Positions 1 through 11,369 are shown, counted from the first letter of the stretch. The stretch: DNA of 64,000 nucleotides from Neptuniibacter pectenicola (GCF_001597735.1 NZ_LUTS01000003.1:124001-188000); one strand, 5' to 3'. Notes: generated from the letters alone by a model not told the origin. Made by a program: numbers and translations.

Positions 1-1574
1 TCGTACGTAGTGCGATCTCGTGTCGTACACGTCACGGTATCTGTGCCAGCTGTTATGGTCGTGACCTTGGTCGTGGTCACTTGGTTAATCCAGGTGAAGC
101 GGTTGGTGTTATTGCGGCACAATCCATTGGTGAGCCGGGTACACAGCTTACCATGCGTACGTTCCATATCGGTGGTGCGGCATCTCGAGCTGCAGCAGTC
201 GATAGCATCCAAGTTAAGAACGGCGGTGAAATTCGTCTACATGACCTTAAGTTTGTTGAACGTCCAGATGGCGCTTTAGTTGCAACATCACGTTCTGGTG
301 AACTAGGTGTGACTGATGAGCACGGTCGTGAGCGTGAGCGTTACAAGCTTCCATACGGTTCTGTTATCAAAGTTAAAGATGGCAGCAAAGTTGAAGCAGG
401 CGATATCGTTGCTAACTGGGATCCACATACTCACCCAATTGTCTCTGAAGTAGCTGGTCGTGTTGAGCTATCAGGTATGGATGACGGTATTACTGTTAAG
501 AGTCAGACTGATGAATTAACCGGTTTGTCTACAACAGAGGTACTGGATAACAAAGATCGCCCAGCGGCAGGTAAAGATATCCGCCCAATGATCAAGTTAT
601 TGGATGCTAAAGGTAATGATGTAATGCACCCGGGTACAGATTCTGCTGCGCAGTATCTATTACCCGCGAAAGCGATCATGAACTTAAGCAATGGTTCTGA
701 GGTTCAGGTAGGTGATGTACTGGCTCGTATCCCGCAGGAAGGTTCTGTGAACAAGGATATCACCGGTGGTCTACCACGTGTTGCTGACTTATTTGAAGCA
801 CGTAAGCCAAAAGAATCCTCTATCTTAGCTGAAGTATCAGGTATCATCGGCTTCGGTAAAGAAACTAAAGGCAAAAAGCGTTTAGTTATCTCGCCAAGCG
901 ATGCTGAGCCACACGAAACAATGATCCAGAAATGGCGTAATTTGAACGTCTTCGAGGGTGAGCAAGTGAATAAAGGTGAGGTTATCTCTGATGGCCCATC
1001 TAATCCACATGACATCTTGCGTATTCTGGGTGTTGAAGAGCTGGCTAAATACATCACCAGCGAGATTCAAGATGTATACCGTCTGCAGGGTGTAGGTATC
1101 AACGATAAGCACATCGAAGTTATTGTTCGTCAGATGTTGCGTAAAGTTGAAATCGTCTCCTCAGGTGACTCAAGCTTTATTACAGGTGATCAGGTTGAAT
1201 ACCAAGCGGTATTGGCTGAGAACGAAGAGCTTGAAGCAGCAGGTAAGATTCCTGCTAAGTATGACCGTGTGTTGCTAGGTATTACTAAAGCATCACTGGC
1301 TACTGAATCCTTCATCTCTGCCGCGTCCTTCCAGGAAACAACGCGTGTATTGACTGAGGGTGCAGTAACAGGCAAGCAAGACTTCTTGCGCGGCCTGAAA
1401 GAAAACGTCGTAGTAGGTCGTCTGATCCCAGCGGGTTCAGGTTTGGCTTACCACGAAGAACGCAAACGCAAACGTGCTCAGCCTGCTGAAGGTGAAAGTA
1501 CGACTGTGAGCGCAGAAGAGGTGCAACAAGCACTAACTGAAGCGCTAAATGCGTCAATGCCAGACGCTGAATAA
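1..1574 (+). CDS. rpoC: RNA polymerase subunit beta' (C-terminal part, cut by window start)
   Basis: Catalytic largest subunit of RNA polymerase. The reading frame is open from base 3, so the gene starts outside the window. The visible part begins in the second zinc site: cysteines in the order C-x6-C-x2-C ([12 protein letters not shown]) are three of the four ligands, the fourth being upstream. It continues with the highly conserved [20 protein letters not shown] segment (bridge helix/trigger loop region) and the C-terminal domain, ending with a charged [11 protein letters not shown] stretch and an acidic tail. Its position directly upstream of rpsL is the usual order in Pseudomonas-like gammaproteobacteria. 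Identification is certain; the 5' part is missing only because of the window edge. Confidence 0.98.
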   Translation, partial: VRSAISCRTRHGICASCYGRDLGRGHLVNPGEAVGVIAAQSIGEPGTQLTMRTFHIGGAASRAAAVDSIQVKNGGEIRLHDLKFVERPDGALVATSRSGELGVTDEHGRERERYKLPYGSVIKVKDGSKVEAGDIVANWDPHTHPIVSEVAGRVELSGMDDGITVKSQTDELTGLSTTEVLDNKDRPAAGKDIRPMIKLLDAKGNDVMHPGTDSAAQYLLPAKAIMNLSNGSEVQVGDVLARIPQEGSVNKDITGGLPRVADLFEARKPKESSILAEVSGIIGFGKETKGKKRLVISPSDAEPHETMIQKWRNLNVFEGEQVNKGEVISDGPSNPHDILRILGVEELAKYITSEIQDVYRLQGVGINDKHIEVIVRQMLRKVEIVSSGDSSFITGDQVEYQAVLAENEELEAAGKIPAKYDRVLLGITKASLATESFISAASFQETTRVLTEGAVTGKQDFLRGLKENVVVGRLIPAGSGLAYHEERKRKRAQPAEGESTTVSAEEVQQALTEALNASMPDAE

Positions 1575-1622
1575 CTATTTTTTCATTTTTATTGAATAAA
1601 TAGTACTCAGTGTTTGACTGTT

Positions 1623-1655
1623 GGGGCCGGAATTTATTAAAATTCCGGCCCCTTT
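1623..1655 (+). terminator. Rho-independent terminator after rpoC
   Basis: A perfect 13-bp GC-rich stem (1623-1635 with 1640-1652) closes a 4-base loop (ATTA) and is followed by a short T run. It lies about 50 bases after the rpoC stop and separates the rpoBC unit from the str operon. The T run is short (TTT), so some read-through into rpsL is likely. Confidence 0.75.
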
Positions 1656-1659
1656 GTGG

Positions 1660-1684
1660 TTGGATTGAAAAATATCCAATTTTT
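1660..1684 (+). other. Second small hairpin before rpsL
   Basis: A 6-bp inverted repeat (TTGGAT at 1660-1665, ATCCAA at 1674-1679) is followed by five T. It could act as a weak second terminator or as part of the rpsL leader. I could not place a convincing promoter between it and rpsL. Confidence 0.35.
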
Positions 1685-1717
1685 ATGGTGTTAAATCAAA
1701 ACGTGGAGTTTGCTTAA

Positions 1718-2092
1718 ATGGCAACGATTAACCAGTTGGTACGTAAACCGCGTAAACGCAAAGTTCAGCCTAGCGATGTTCGCGCATTGCAGGCTTGTCC
1801 TCAGCGTCGTGGCGTATGTACCCGTGTTTACACCACTACTCCGAAAAAACCGAACTCAGCATTACGTAAAGTATGTCGTGTTCGTTTGACCAACGGCTTC
1901 GAGGTTGCTTCCTACATTGGTGGTGAAGGTCACAACCTGCAGGAGCATAGTGTTGTTCTAATTCGTGGTGGTCGTGTTAAGGACCTTCCAGGTGTTCGCT
2001 ACCATACGGTACGTGGTGCACTGGACTGCTCAGGTGTTAGTGAGCGTAAGCAAGGCCGTTCTAAGTACGGTGCTAAGCGTCCGAAATCTTAA
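1718..2092 (+). CDS. rpsL: 30S ribosomal protein S12
   Basis: Decoding-centre protein of the small subunit, 124 aa as in E. coli. The conserved [13 protein letters not shown] segment holds the lysine at position 43 (42 in mature numbering) that is changed in streptomycin-resistant mutants; here it is the sensitive wild-type lysine. The [17 protein letters not shown] segment carries the aspartate that is usually beta-methylthiolated by RimO. A GTGGAG ribosome binding site precedes the ATG. It is the first gene of the str operon, upstream of rpsG, fusA and tuf. Confidence 0.98.
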   Translation: MATINQLVRKPRKRKVQPSDVRALQACPQRRGVCTRVYTTTPKKPNSALRKVCRVRLTNGFEVASYIGGEGHNLQEHSVVLIRGGRVKDLPGVRYHTVRGALDCSGVSERKQGRSKYGAKRPKS

Positions 2093-2110
2093 TCGTAGTC
2101 CCTGCGGCGC

Positions 2111-2179
2111 AGCTTTCTTGTAAGACTAAGAAGCTAAACCGGATACACGGTAAGAGTAAGGCCAAGTTTACATACTTGG
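2111..2179 (+). promoter_or_regulatory. Structured rpsL-rpsG intercistronic region, possible S7 repressor site
   Basis: The 124-base gap between rpsL and rpsG is larger than other gaps in this operon and contains two hairpins: AGCTT/AAGCT-type arms at 2111-2119 and 2128-2135, and CCAAGT (2162-2167) with ACTTGG (2174-2179). In E. coli the rpsL-rpsG intercistronic RNA is the binding site through which S7 represses translation. The location and structure match that role, but no sequence identity was checked. Confidence 0.4.
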
Positions 2180-2207
2180 AAAACCTGAAGACCTTTTAAT
2201 GAATTGA

Positions 2208-2687
<480 letters not shown>

Positions 2688-2705
2688 AAAACTGAGGACT
2701 AAGTT

Positions 2706-4799
2706 GTGGCTCGTAAGACTCCAATATCACGTTATCGCAACATCGGTATCTGCGCACATGTGGATGCCGGTAAAACGACGACTACGGAGCGTGTTCTGTT
2801 TTACACCGGTCTTTCTCATAAGATTGGTGAGGTGCATGACGGTGCTGCAACTATGGACTGGATGGAGCAGGAGCAGGAGCGTGGTATTACTATCACGTCT
2901 GCTGCAACGACTTGCTTCTGGAAGGGCATGAGCCAGCAATTCGAAGATCATCGAATTAACATCATTGATACGCCGGGACACGTTGACTTCACGATTGAAG
3001 TTGAGCGTTCGTTGCGCGTATTGGATGGTGCTGTTGTTGTGCTTTGTGCCTCTTCCGGTGTTCAGCCTCAAACCGAGACGGTTTGGCGTCAGGCCAATAA
3101 GTATGAAGTGCCACGTATGGTGTTCGTCAACAAGATGGATCGCCTAGGTGCAGATTTCTTTATGGTGGTTGATCAGCTAAAGGAACGTCTTGGGGCTAAC
3201 GCTATACCTATCAATATTCCGATCGGTACGGAAGAAGATTTTGTTGGTGTAGTCGATCTGATTCGCATGAAAGCCATCATGTGGAATGAAGCAGATCAAG
3301 GTATGACCTATGAGCTGGAAGATATCCCAGCGAATATGCAAGAAACGGCTGATAAGCTTCATGAACAGCTAGTAGAAGCTGCTGCAGAAGCAAATGAAGA
3401 ATTAATGGATAAATACCTTGAAGATGGTGATTTATCTCTGGACGAATTAAAGCAGGGTTTACGCTCACGTACGCTTGATAACGATATTGTTCTTATGTTG
3501 GCAGGTTCAGCATTTAAGAATAAGGGCGTTCAGGCGATGTTAGATGCGGTCATTGAGTTCATGCCATCTCCAATCGAAGTTAAAGCGATTGAGGGTGTAT
3601 TGGATGATAAAGATGAAACTCCTGCTGCACGTCATGCTGACGATGATGCGCCTTTCTCGGCCTTGGCTTTTAAAATTGCCACTGACCCGTTTGTAGGTAC
3701 GTTGACATTTGTTCGTGTGTATTCGGGTGTTCTTAAGTCAGGTGACGGGGTTTATAACTCAGTCAAAGGCAAAAAAGAGCGCGTGGGTCGTATGGTACAG
3801 ATGCATGCCAACAACCGTGAAGAGATTAAAGAGGTGCGTGCGGGTGATATCGCCGCGCTTATCGGCATGAAAGATGTTACAACAGGCGATACTTTATGTG
3901 ACGGCGATAATCGTATTATCCTCGAACGTATGGAGTTTCCTGCGCCGGTTATTTCGGTTGCAGTTGAGCCTAGGTCTCAAGCTGACCAAGAGAAGATGGG
4001 TGTTGCCTTAGGTAAATTGGCGCAAGAAGACCCTTCTTTTAAAGTTGAGACGGATAAAGAAACTGGCCAGACCATTATTTCAGGTATGGGCGAGTTGCAT
4101 CTTGATATTCTTGTGGATCGAATGAAGCGAGAGTTTAAAGTTGAAGCGAATATCGGTAAGCCTCAAGTGGCCTACCGTGAGAAGATTCGTAAGTCGGTTG
4201 ATGCGAACCATAAGTTTATTCGTCAATCGGGCGGACGTGGTCAATACGGTCATGTAGTGGTTGAGTTTAGCCCTTCTGAGAATGAAGGTTTAGAGTTTAT
4301 CAATGAGATCGTGGGTGGCGCGATCCCAAGAGAATTTATACCGGCAATAGAGAAAGGTATTGAAGAGCAGATGCATAATGGTGTCATTGCTGGATATCCT
4401 TTGATGGGGCTTAAGGCTCGACTCTATGATGGTTCATTTCATGATGTTGACTCTAACGAGATGGCGTTTAAAATTGCGGCCTCTCAGGCGTTGAAAAAGT
4501 TTGCACAGGAAGCCGATCCTTGCTTGCTAGAGCCTGTTATGAAAGTAGAAGTAGTAACCCCTGAAGATTATATGGGTGACGTGATGGGCGATCTTAATCG
4601 TCGTCGTGGCCTAGTTCAGGGTATGGAAGATAGTTCTTCGGGTAAGATTGTTAATGCGCTTGTGCCGTTGGGTGAAATGTTTGGTTATGCAACCGACCTT
4701 CGTTCAGCAACACAAGGTCGTGCAACTTACTCGATGGAGTTTTACGAATATGGTGAGGCGCCCAAAAAGGTCGCTGATGCTGTAATTAACTTTACTTAA
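2706..4799 (+). CDS. fusA: Elongation factor G
   Basis: Translocation GTPase, 697 aa, GTG start 6-8 bases after a GAGGA motif. GTP-binding motifs in order: P-loop [12 protein letters not shown] near residue 17, [11 protein letters not shown] (switch I), DTPGHVDFT (G3), NKMD (G4) and GSAFKN (G5). Domains II to V follow, with the domain IV segment [12 protein letters not shown]. This is the canonical bacterial EF-G that works both in translocation and with RRF in ribosome recycling. It lies between rpsG and tuf, without its own visible terminator. Confidence 0.98.
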   Translation: MARKTPISRYRNIGICAHVDAGKTTTTERVLFYTGLSHKIGEVHDGAATMDWMEQEQERGITITSAATTCFWKGMSQQFEDHRINIIDTPGHVDFTIEVERSLRVLDGAVVVLCASSGVQPQTETVWRQANKYEVPRMVFVNKMDRLGADFFMVVDQLKERLGANAIPINIPIGTEEDFVGVVDLIRMKAIMWNEADQGMTYELEDIPANMQETADKLHEQLVEAAAEANEELMDKYLEDGDLSLDELKQGLRSRTLDNDIVLMLAGSAFKNKGVQAMLDAVIEFMPSPIEVKAIEGVLDDKDETPAARHADDDAPFSALAFKIATDPFVGTLTFVRVYSGVLKSGDGVYNSVKGKKERVGRMVQMHANNREEIKEVRAGDIAALIGMKDVTTGDTLCDGDNRIILERMEFPAPVISVAVEPRSQADQEKMGVALGKLAQEDPSFKVETDKETGQTIISGMGELHLDILVDRMKREFKVEANIGKPQVAYREKIRKSVDANHKFIRQSGGRGQYGHVVVEFSPSENEGLEFINEIVGGAIPREFIPAIEKGIEEQMHNGVIAGYPLMGLKARLYDGSFHDVDSNEMAFKIAASQALKKFAQEADPCLLEPVMKVEVVTPEDYMGDVMGDLNRRRGLVQGMEDSSSGKIVNALVPLGEMFGYATDLRSATQGRATYSMEFYEYGEAPKKVADAVINFT

Positions 4800-4838
4800 T
4801 TATTTATTTGCCAATGATGGCTTATAGAGGAAATAGAC

Positions 4839-6062
4839 GTGGCTAAAGAACAATTTGAACGTTCAAAACCGCATGTTAACGTTGGTACAATCGGCCACGT
4901 TGACCACGGTAAAACTACACTTACTGCTGCTCTAACTCGCGTATGCGCTGAGGTTTGGGGTGGTGCTGCTGTTGCTTTTGATGGTATCGATAATGCTCCA
5001 GAAGAGCGTGAGCGTGGTATCACAATTGCGACTTCACACGTAGAGTATGATTCTCCAGCGCGTCATTACGCACACGTTGACTGCCCAGGACACGCGGATT
5101 ATGTGAAAAACATGATCACAGGTGCGGCGCAGATGGATGGTGCTATCTTGGTATGTGGCGCGACTGATGGCCCTATGCCACAGACACGTGAGCACATCCT
5201 ACTATCTCGTCAGGTAGGTGTACCTTTCATCGTAGTATTCTTGAACAAAGCTGACCTTCTTGCAGAAGATTGTGGCGGTGCTGATTCTGAAGAATACGAA
5301 GAGATGCTTGAATTGGTTGAAATGGAGCTACGTGAGCTTCTAGACCAGTACGACTTCCCAGGTGATGACACACCAATCATCGCGGGTTCTGCGCTAATGG
5401 CATTGAACGGCGAAGATGAAAACGAACTAGGCACAACAGCGGTTAAGAAACTAGTTGAAACACTAGACTCTTACATCCCTGAGCCAGAGCGTGCAATCGA
5501 CGGTGCATTCATCATGCCTATCGAGGACGTATTCTCTATCCAGGGTCGTGGTACTGTAGTAACAGGTCGTGTAGAGCGCGGTATTATCAACACAGGTTCT
5601 GAAGTTGAGATCGTTGGTATTCGTGAAACACAGACAACGACTTGTACAGGTGTTGAAATGTTCCGTAAGCTGCTTGACGAAGGTCGTGCAGGTGAGAACA
5701 TTGGTGCACTTCTACGTGGTACTAAGCGTGAAGATGTTGAACGTGGTCAGGTTCTAGCTGCTCCAGGTTCTATCACACCGCATACTCGTTTCGAAGGCGA
5801 AGTGTACGTACTATCCAAAGAAGAGGGTGGCCGTCATACACCTTTCTTTAAAGGCTACCGTCCACAGTTCTACTTCCGTACAACGGATATTACAGGTGCA
5901 TGTGAGCTTCCAGAAGGCGTTGAGATGGTAATGCCAGGTGATAACATTCAGATGGATGTTACCCTAATCAACCCAATCGCGATGGAAGAAGGTCTACGTT
6001 TTGCGATCCGTGAAGGCGGTCGTACAGTAGGCGCAGGCGTTGTATCTAAAATTATTGAGTAA
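4839..6062 (+). CDS. tuf: Elongation factor Tu
   Basis: GTPase that delivers aminoacyl-tRNA to the ribosome; GTG start after AGAGGA. Motifs: GHVDHGKT P-loop near residue 19, [28 protein letters not shown] and GSAL. At 407 aa it is about 10 residues longer than the E. coli and Pseudomonas proteins; the extra residues are an acidic stretch right after NKAD ([14 protein letters not shown]). Codon use differs from fusA and the ribosomal genes: many leucines are CTA and many threonines ACA. A second tuf copy is common in gammaproteobacteria but is not in this window. It is the last gene of the str operon. Confidence 0.98.
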   Translation: MAKEQFERSKPHVNVGTIGHVDHGKTTLTAALTRVCAEVWGGAAVAFDGIDNAPEERERGITIATSHVEYDSPARHYAHVDCPGHADYVKNMITGAAQMDGAILVCGATDGPMPQTREHILLSRQVGVPFIVVFLNKADLLAEDCGGADSEEYEEMLELVEMELRELLDQYDFPGDDTPIIAGSALMALNGEDENELGTTAVKKLVETLDSYIPEPERAIDGAFIMPIEDVFSIQGRGTVVTGRVERGIINTGSEVEIVGIRETQTTTCTGVEMFRKLLDEGRAGENIGALLRGTKREDVERGQVLAAPGSITPHTRFEGEVYVLSKEEGGRHTPFFKGYRPQFYFRTTDITGACELPEGVEMVMPGDNIQMDVTLINPIAMEEGLRFAIREGGRTVGAGVVSKIIE

Positions 6063-6080
6063 TATCTCTTTAATTTAGGG

Positions 6081-6107
6081 AAAGCCCTCCTTGGAGGGCT
6101 TTTTTTT
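6081..6107 (+). terminator. Terminator after tuf
   Basis: A 10-bp stem (AAAGCCCTCC with GGAGGGCTTT) with a 2-base loop is followed by a continuous T run, about 20 bases after the tuf stop. It ends the str operon. Confidence 0.9.
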
Positions 6108-6178
6108 GCTTAATAGTAATTTGAGGCGGTCTTAATAGGGCGCTGTCTGATTATTGAGCAAATAAATGGTTGCTGGTA

Positions 6179-6207
6179 TTGACCTAAGGGTTTTGTATCA
6201 GTAGAAT
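6179..6207 (+). promoter_or_regulatory. Sigma70-type promoter of the S10 operon
   Basis: TTGACC (6179-6184) and TAGAAT (6202-6207) are separated by exactly 17 bases. Each box has one mismatch to consensus. Transcription should begin near 6214, giving a leader of about 65 bases before rpsJ. Confidence 0.75.
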
Positions 6208-6212
6208 TTGCG

Positions 6213-6232
6213 TCCCCCTTATAGTAGGGGGA
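6213..6232 (+). promoter_or_regulatory. Hairpin at the 5' end of the S10 leader
   Basis: A 7-bp stem (TCCCCCT with AGGGGGA) closes a 6-base loop right at the predicted transcript start. The leader is far shorter than the roughly 170-base E. coli S10 leader that binds L4, so E. coli-type L4 attenuation is not evident. The hairpin may stabilise the 5' end. Confidence 0.45.
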
Positions 6233-6280
6233 GGTCGGCATTGTGCCGTAAATAAAATTTTTTGGAAATGTGTGATCGAA

Positions 6281-6592
6281 ATGCAGAATCAGAAAATTCG
6301 TATTCGTCTGAAAGCCTTTGATCATCGCTTGATCGACTCTTCTGCGCAGGAAATCGTAGATACTGCAAAGAGAACTGGCGCTCAAGTACGTGGTCCGATC
6401 CCACTTCCTACCCGCAAAGAACGTTTTACAGTTCTGATTTCACCTCACGTGAACAAAGATGCACGTGATCAATATGAAATCCGTACTCATAAGCGTGTTC
6501 TAGACATCGTTGAGCCAACTGAAAAAACAGTTGATGCTCTAATGAAGCTAGATCTTGCAGCGGGTGTTGAAGTGCAGATCAGCCTTGGCTAA
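6281..6592 (+). CDS. rpsJ: 30S ribosomal protein S10
   Basis: Small-subunit head protein that also serves as NusE in antitermination. The product starting at the ATG at 6281 is 103 aa ([19 protein letters not shown]), which matches the family start and length. A GTG three codons upstream (6272) is nearer to the GGAA ribosome binding site, so a 106-aa form cannot be excluded. The central [18 protein letters not shown] segment is conserved. It is the first gene of the S10 operon. Confidence 0.97.
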   Translation: MQNQKIRIRLKAFDHRLIDSSAQEIVDTAKRTGAQVRGPIPLPTRKERFTVLISPHVNKDARDQYEIRTHKRVLDIVEPTEKTVDALMKLDLAAGVEVQISLG

Positions 6593-6711
6593 AGGCAACT
6601 GCGCAGAATTAATATTTATTAATGAAGCGCTTTATTAGTGTGGAATGCTCTGGAAAGGGCAGCCGTAGTGGGTAACAGCCCCGTACACAACTGGCAAGAG
6701 GTTTTAAAGAA

Positions 6712-7350
6712 ATGTCTGTAGGTTTAATCGGACGTAAAGCGGGTATGACTCGTGTCTTCACTGAAGACGGCGTATCCGTGCCAGTCACCGTCATCGAAGT
6801 GGAACCGAACCGTGTTACTTCTGTTAAAACAGAAGAAACTGACGGCTATGCAGCAGTGCAGGTTACTACTGGTTCTAAGAAGGCTAACAGCCTGACTAAA
6901 CCAGAAGCTGGTACCTTTGCAAAAGCTGGTGTAGAAGCTGGACGCGGTTTATGGGAGTTCCGCCTGTCGGGTGGCGACGAAGTCAACGTTGGCGATGAGC
7001 TGACTGTTGCGCGCTTCGAAGCTGGTCAGAAAGTAGATGTCACGGGTCAATCCAAAGGTAAAGGTTTCCAAGGCGGCGTTAAGCGTTGGAACTTCTCCAT
7101 GCAGGATGCGACTCACGGTAACTCACTTTCTCACCGTGCTCCGGGTTCAATTGGTCAATGTCAAACTCCTGGTCGTGTTTGGAAAGGCAAAAAGATGGCA
7201 GGGCAGATGGGTAATGTTCAGGTAACTGTTCAGACCCTTGAAGTTGTGCGTGTTGATGCTGAACGTAACCTGTTATTGATCAAGGGTGCTGTTCCAGGCG
7301 CTACTGGCGGTGACGTAATCGTTAAACTAGCTGTTAAAGCTGGCGCCTAA
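6712..7350 (+). CDS. rplC: 50S ribosomal protein L3
   Basis: Early-assembly 23S rRNA-binding protein, 212 aa. Begins [16 protein letters not shown] and carries the [21 protein letters not shown] loop that reaches towards the peptidyl-transferase centre; the glutamine in this loop is the usual PrmB methylation site. A 119-base gap separates it from rpsJ, unusually wide for this operon, and I saw no terminator in that gap. An AGAGG ribosome binding site precedes the ATG. Confidence 0.98.
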   Translation: MSVGLIGRKAGMTRVFTEDGVSVPVTVIEVEPNRVTSVKTEETDGYAAVQVTTGSKKANSLTKPEAGTFAKAGVEAGRGLWEFRLSGGDEVNVGDELTVARFEAGQKVDVTGQSKGKGFQGGVKRWNFSMQDATHGNSLSHRAPGSIGQCQTPGRVWKGKKMAGQMGNVQVTVQTLEVVRVDAERNLLLIKGAVPGATGGDVIVKLAVKAGA

Positions 7351-7361
7351 GGGGGTTTGAA

Positions 7362-7967
7362 ATGAATCTGAATTTAGCTGGAGCTAACGGTTCGGTAGAA
7401 GTTTCCGACCTGGCTTTTGGTAAAGAATTCAACGAAACGCTAGTCCATCAAGTAGTTACTGCTTATATGGCTGGCGGTCGTCAAGGTACTAAAGCTCAGA
7501 AAAACCGTTCTGCGGTTTCTGGTGGCGGTGCTAAACCATGGCGTCAAAAAGGTACAGGCCGTGCGCGTGCGGGGACAAGTCGTTCTCCAATCTGGCGTGC
7601 CGGTGGTGTAACTTTCGCGGCTCAGCCGCGCGACCATTCTCAGAAAGTTAACAAGAAAATGTACCGCGCTGCTATGCGTTGCATCTTCTCTGAGTTGGTT
7701 CGTCAAGATCGCCTGGTTGTGGTTGAAGATTTCGCAGTGGAATCTCCAAAAACAAAACAGTTTGTGGCTAAGCTTAATGAGCTTGAGCTGACTAACGCGC
7801 TGCTGGTTACTGCAGACGTAGAACAGAATTTGTTCCTAGCTGCACGCAACGTTCCACATGTGGATGTTCGTGACGCGCAAGGAGTTGATCCAGTTTCACT
7901 GGTTGGCTTCGATAAGGTACTTGTTACTGTTGCTGCTCTGAAGAAAATCGAGGAGAAGTTGTCATGA
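7362..7967 (+). CDS. rplD: 50S ribosomal protein L4
   Basis: Large-subunit protein lining the exit tunnel, 201 aa. The extended loop segment with [15 protein letters not shown] is the tunnel loop where macrolide-resistance changes occur; it appears wild type. In E. coli L4 also represses its own S10 operon. The gene starts 12 bases after rplC, and its stop overlaps the rplW start (ATGA), suggesting translational coupling. Confidence 0.98.
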   Translation: MNLNLAGANGSVEVSDLAFGKEFNETLVHQVVTAYMAGGRQGTKAQKNRSAVSGGGAKPWRQKGTGRARAGTSRSPIWRAGGVTFAAQPRDHSQKVNKKMYRAAMRCIFSELVRQDRLVVVEDFAVESPKTKQFVAKLNELELTNALLVTADVEQNLFLAARNVPHVDVRDAQGVDPVSLVGFDKVLVTVAALKKIEEKLS

Positions 7968-8260
7968 AACAGGAACGCATTTATCAAGTGCTGCTGGGTC
8001 CGCACATCTCCGAGAAGGCTACTATTGTAGCGGATGGTTCTCAGCAGGTTGTTTTTCGTGTAGCAAAAGACGCTACTAAACCAGAAATCAAAACGGCAGT
8101 TGAAGAATTGTTTGACGTTAAAGTTAAAGGCGTCAACGTTCTTAATGCTAAGGGTAAGACCAAGCGCACGCAGCGTGGTCTTGGCAAGCGTAGCGATGTG
8201 CGTAAAGCATACGTTGCTCTAGCTGATGGCTCTGAGATTGATTTCTTGGGTGGCGAGTAA
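7964..8260 (+). CDS. rplW: 50S ribosomal protein L23
   Basis: Tunnel-exit protein that docks trigger factor and SRP, 98 aa. Contains GPHISEKAT at the N-terminus and the [14 protein letters not shown] loop. The start overlaps the rplD stop by four bases. Confidence 0.97.
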   Translation: MKQERIYQVLLGPHISEKATIVADGSQQVVFRVAKDATKPEIKTAVEELFDVKVKGVNVLNAKGKTKRTQRGLGKRSDVRKAYVALADGSEIDFLGGE

Positions 8261-8275
8261 AAGAGGGTTTGAAAA

Positions 8276-9103
8276 ATGGCAGTGACTAAAACTAAGCCGA
8301 CCTCTGCTGGACGCCGTCATGTAGTGACAGTGACTAACTCTGAGCTACACAAGGGCAAGCCGCATGCAGCTCTTGTTGAGAAGAAGAGCAAAAGTGGTGG
8401 TCGTAACCACCATGGTCGCATCACTACTCGTCATATTGGCGGTGGCCACAAGCAGCAGTATCGTGTTATTGATTTTCGTCGTAATAAAGACGGTATTCCA
8501 GCGACAATTGAGCGCTTGGAATACGACCCGAACCGTTCTGCACATATCGCACTAGTTGTGTATGCAGATGGTGAGCGTCGTTATATCATCGCACCAAAAG
8601 GTGTTTCTGCAGGCGCTAAGATTATTTCTGGCGATTCTGTAGATATTAAACCAGGTAATACTATGCCGCTTCGCAACGTACCAGTGGGTTCTGTAATCCA
8701 TTGTGTAGAGTTGAAGCCAGGTAAAGGTGCTCAGATCGCTCGTTCTGCGGGTACATCTGCACAGCTAGTGGCACGTGAAGGTGCTTACGCTACTCTTCGT
8801 CTACGTTCTGGCGAAATGCGTAAAGTCCTTGTTGAGTGTCGCGCTACCTTGGGTGAAGTGAGCAACAGTGAGCATTCCTTGCGTCAGCTTGGTAAAGCTG
8901 GTGCTACGCGCTGGCGTGGTGTTCGTCCTACCGTACGTGGTGTTGCGATGAACCCAGTTGATCACCCACATGGTGGTGGTGAAGGTCGTACTTCCGGTGG
9001 TCGTCACCCAGTGTCGCCATGGGGTGTTCCGACTAAGGGTTATAAAACTCGTAAGAACAAGCGTACTGACAAGTTAATTGTACGCCGTCGTAACGCTAAG
9101 TAA
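8276..9103 (+). CDS. rplB: 50S ribosomal protein L2
   Basis: Primary 23S rRNA-binding protein near the peptidyl-transferase centre, 275 aa. The C-terminal part contains [22 protein letters not shown], including the conserved histidine needed for peptidyl-transferase activity in reconstitution work. Starts 15 bases after rplW with a GAGGG ribosome binding site. Confidence 0.98.
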   Translation: MAVTKTKPTSAGRRHVVTVTNSELHKGKPHAALVEKKSKSGGRNHHGRITTRHIGGGHKQQYRVIDFRRNKDGIPATIERLEYDPNRSAHIALVVYADGERRYIIAPKGVSAGAKIISGDSVDIKPGNTMPLRNVPVGSVIHCVELKPGKGAQIARSAGTSAQLVAREGAYATLRLRSGEMRKVLVECRATLGEVSNSEHSLRQLGKAGATRWRGVRPTVRGVAMNPVDHPHGGGEGRTSGGRHPVSPWGVPTKGYKTRKNKRTDKLIVRRRNAK

Positions 9104-9115
9104 GAGGATACAGCT

Positions 9116-9391
9116 GTGCCACGTTCACTGAAGAAAGGTCCATTTATCGACCTTCACCTGTTGAAAAAGGTAGAAGCTGCGATTGAAAGCAACGAGCGTC
9201 GTCCAATCAAAACTTGGTCTCGTCGTTCTACGATTTTTCCAAATTTCGTAGGTCTTACAATTGCAGTACACAACGGCCGTCAGCATGTTCCGGTATTCGT
9301 TACCGAAGACATGGTTGGTCATAAACTGGGCGAGTTTGCCGTGACACGTACATACCGTGGTCACGTAGCAGACAAAAAAGCCAAGCGATAA
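9116..9391 (+). CDS. rpsS: 30S ribosomal protein S19
   Basis: Small-subunit head protein that forms a complex with S13, 91 aa, GTG start after AGAGGA. Begins [19 protein letters not shown] after the initiator and contains [21 protein letters not shown]. Twelve bases separate it from rplB. Confidence 0.97.
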   Translation: MPRSLKKGPFIDLHLLKKVEAAIESNERRPIKTWSRRSTIFPNFVGLTIAVHNGRQHVPVFVTEDMVGHKLGEFAVTRTYRGHVADKKAKR

Positions 9392-9402
9392 GGAGTTAGA
9401 TG

Positions 9403-9732
9403 ATGGAAGTTGCCGCTAAGCATATGGGCGCCCGCATCTCCGCACAGAAAGCACGTCTGGTCGTTGACCAGATCCGTGGTAAATCTGTAGGTGAAGCTCT
9501 GAACATCCTGGCGTTTAGTCCTAAAAAAGGTGCGGATCTTGTCAAGAAAGTACTCGAGTCAGCTATTGCTAACGCAGAGCATAACGACGGTGCAGATATT
9601 GACGAACTACGCGTTTCTACAGTTTTTGTTGATGAAGCAATGACTATGAAACGTATTAAGCCGCGTGCGAAAGGTCGCGCTGATCGAATTTTGAAGCGCT
9701 CCTGTCACATCACTGTTAAAGTGGCCGACTGA
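9403..9732 (+). CDS. rplV: 50S ribosomal protein L22
   Basis: Large-subunit protein with a long hairpin reaching into the exit tunnel; 109 aa from the ATG at 9403. An ATG directly before it (9400) is also in frame, but the second lies 7 bases from the AGGAG ribosome binding site and gives the usual family start ([11 protein letters not shown]). The [17 protein letters not shown] segment is diagnostic. Confidence 0.96.
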   Translation: MEVAAKHMGARISAQKARLVVDQIRGKSVGEALNILAFSPKKGADLVKKVLESAIANAEHNDGADIDELRVSTVFVDEAMTMKRIKPRAKGRADRILKRSCHITVKVAD

Positions 9733-9755
9733 GCTGACAGCTAGGAGAGTTCGTT

Positions 9756-10436
9756 ATGGGTCAGAAAGTACATCCGACCGGTATTCGTCTCGGGATTGTT
9801 AAAGATCACACGTCTGTGTGGTATGCCGACAAGAACGAATACGCAAGCAAACTGCTAAATGATCTAGAAGTACGCGAGTACCTAGACAAGCAGCTTGAGA
9901 AGGCATCTGTGAGCCGCATCGAAATTGAGCGTCCTGCACAGAATGCAAAAATTACTATTCATACTGCTCGTCCGGGCATTGTGATTGGTAAAAAAGGCGA
10001 AGATGTTGAGAAGCTACGTAATACTGTATCAGAGATGATGGGTGTTCCGGTGCATATCAATATCGAAGAAATTCGTAAGCCAGAGCTAGACGCACGCTTG
10101 GTAGCCCAAGGTGTTGCTAGTCAGCTAGAGCGTCGTGTTATGTTCCGTCGTGCTATGAAGCGCGCCGTGCAGAATGCAATGCGTCTTGGTGCCAAAGGCA
10201 TTAAGATTCAGCTGGGTGGTCGTCTAGGTGGTGCCGAAATTGCTCGTAGTGAGTGGTATCGTGAAGGCCGTGTGCCATTGCACACATTGCGTGCTGATAT
10301 CGATTACGCTACATATGAAGCGCACACTACATACGGTGTGATCGGCGTTAAAGTCTGGATCTTCAAAGGCGAGATTCTTGGTGGCATCGAACAGGTGCGT
10401 GCTGAGAAGAATGCGCCCAAGAAGAAAGGTAAGTGA
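9756..10436 (+). CDS. rpsC: 30S ribosomal protein S3
   Basis: Small-subunit protein at the mRNA entry site, part of the mRNA helicase function with S4 and S5. The 226-aa product contains the KH-domain loop [13 protein letters not shown] and the C-terminal [23 protein letters not shown]. It ends in a basic lysine-rich tail. Starts 23 bases after rplV with a TAGGAGAG ribosome binding site. Confidence 0.98.
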   Translation: MGQKVHPTGIRLGIVKDHTSVWYADKNEYASKLLNDLEVREYLDKQLEKASVSRIEIERPAQNAKITIHTARPGIVIGKKGEDVEKLRNTVSEMMGVPVHINIEEIRKPELDARLVAQGVASQLERRVMFRRAMKRAVQNAMRLGAKGIKIQLGGRLGGAEIARSEWYREGRVPLHTLRADIDYATYEAHTTYGVIGVKVWIFKGEILGGIEQVRAEKNAPKKKGK

Positions 10437-10447
10437 GGTAGACGTCG

Positions 10448-10861
10448 ATGCTACAACCTAAACGTCTTAAGTTCCGCAAGATGATGAAAGGTCGCAACCG
10501 CGGCCTAGCACAACGCGGTAGCACTGTAAGTTTTGGTGAGTTTGCACTGAAAGCGACCGGTCGTGGTCGTATCACTGCACGTCAGATCGAAGCAGCGCGT
10601 CGTACCATGACACGTCATGTTAAGCGTGGTGGTAAAATCTGGATTCGTGTATTCCCAGATAAACCCATCTCTAAGAAACCGCTTGAAGTACGTATGGGTA
10701 AAGGTAAGGGTGCAGTTGAGTATTGGGTTGCTCAGATTAAGCCTGGTAAGGTTCTGTTCGAAATGAGCGGTGTACCTGAACAGCTTGCTTCTGAAGCATT
10801 CACACTTGCTGCTGCTAAATTGCCTGTTGCTACAACCATTGTTAAGCGGACGGTGATGTAA
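10448..10861 (+). CDS. rplP: 50S ribosomal protein L16
   Basis: Large-subunit protein near the A site, 137 aa. Begins [19 protein letters not shown] and has [21 protein letters not shown]. The arginine in [11 protein letters not shown]-adjacent context is the usual RoxA target region. Its TAA stop overlaps the rpmC ATG by one base. Confidence 0.97.
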   Translation: MLQPKRLKFRKMMKGRNRGLAQRGSTVSFGEFALKATGRGRITARQIEAARRTMTRHVKRGGKIWIRVFPDKPISKKPLEVRMGKGKGAVEYWVAQIKPGKVLFEMSGVPEQLASEAFTLAAAKLPVATTIVKRTVM

Positions 10862-11052
10862 TGAAAGCAATTGAACTACGTGAAAAGTCCGTTGATGAGC
10901 TTCAGCAGGAGTTATTAGGTCTTCTAAAAGAGCAGTTTAATCTGCGCATGCAGAAGTCTACTGGCCAGCTAGCACAGAACCACCTTTTAGGTCAGGTTCG
11001 TCGTGACATTGCTCGTGTGAAGACAATACTCAACGAAAAGGCAGGTAACTAA
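10861..11052 (+). CDS. rpmC: 50S ribosomal protein L29
   Basis: Small tunnel-exit protein, 63 aa, beginning [19 protein letters not shown] with the conserved [16 protein letters not shown] helix pair. Starts on the last base of the rplP stop codon, so its translation is probably coupled to rplP. Confidence 0.96.
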   Translation: MKAIELREKSVDELQQELLGLLKEQFNLRMQKSTGQLAQNHLLGQVRRDIARVKTILNEKAGN

Positions 11053-11054
11053 GT

Positions 11055-11318
11055 ATGAGCGCCGAAAAACGTACTCGAACTGTTACTGGTCGCGTTGTTA
11101 GCGACAAGATGGATAAAACCATCACAGTTCTGGTTGAGCGCAAAGAGAAGCATCCGATTTACGGAAAATTCATGAAGCGCTCTTCTAAACTGCATGCTCA
11201 CGATGAGAAAAATGAGTGTAAGCAAGGTGACTTAGTTACTGTTGCAGAAACTCGTCCTCTGTCCAAGAATAAATCTTGGGCGCTTGTTCGTATTGAAGAG
11301 CGTGCAGCAAAGGTGTAA
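11055..11318 (+). CDS. rpsQ: 30S ribosomal protein S17
   Basis: Primary 16S rRNA-binding protein, 87 aa with an OB-fold. Conserved segments [27 protein letters not shown] and [14 protein letters not shown]. It is the last gene of the S10 operon and lies two bases after rpmC; a hairpin follows before rplN. Confidence 0.97.
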   Translation: MSAEKRTRTVTGRVVSDKMDKTITVLVERKEKHPIYGKFMKRSSKLHAHDEKNECKQGDLVTVAETRPLSKNKSWALVRIEERAAKV

Positions 11319-11345
11319 ACTATTGCGCCTTTGCTCCATTAAGCC

Positions 11346-11369
11346 GGCCCGTCCGTTTAACGGACGGCC
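11346..11369 (+). other. Hairpin between rpsQ and rplN (S10/spc boundary)
   Basis: GTCCGT (11351-11356) pairs with ACGGAC (11360-11365) around a 3-base loop. An outer GGCC/GGCC pair extends the stem across one bulged C. No T run follows, so it is not a normal intrinsic terminator; it may be an RNA processing or stability element between the S10 and spc units. Confidence 0.5.

Noticed and set aside
6593-6711. Wide rpsJ-rplC gap examined for a terminator or hidden gene
   Set aside because: Only an AT-rich ATTAAT repeat pair is visible; no stem with a T run and no reading frame that I can support.
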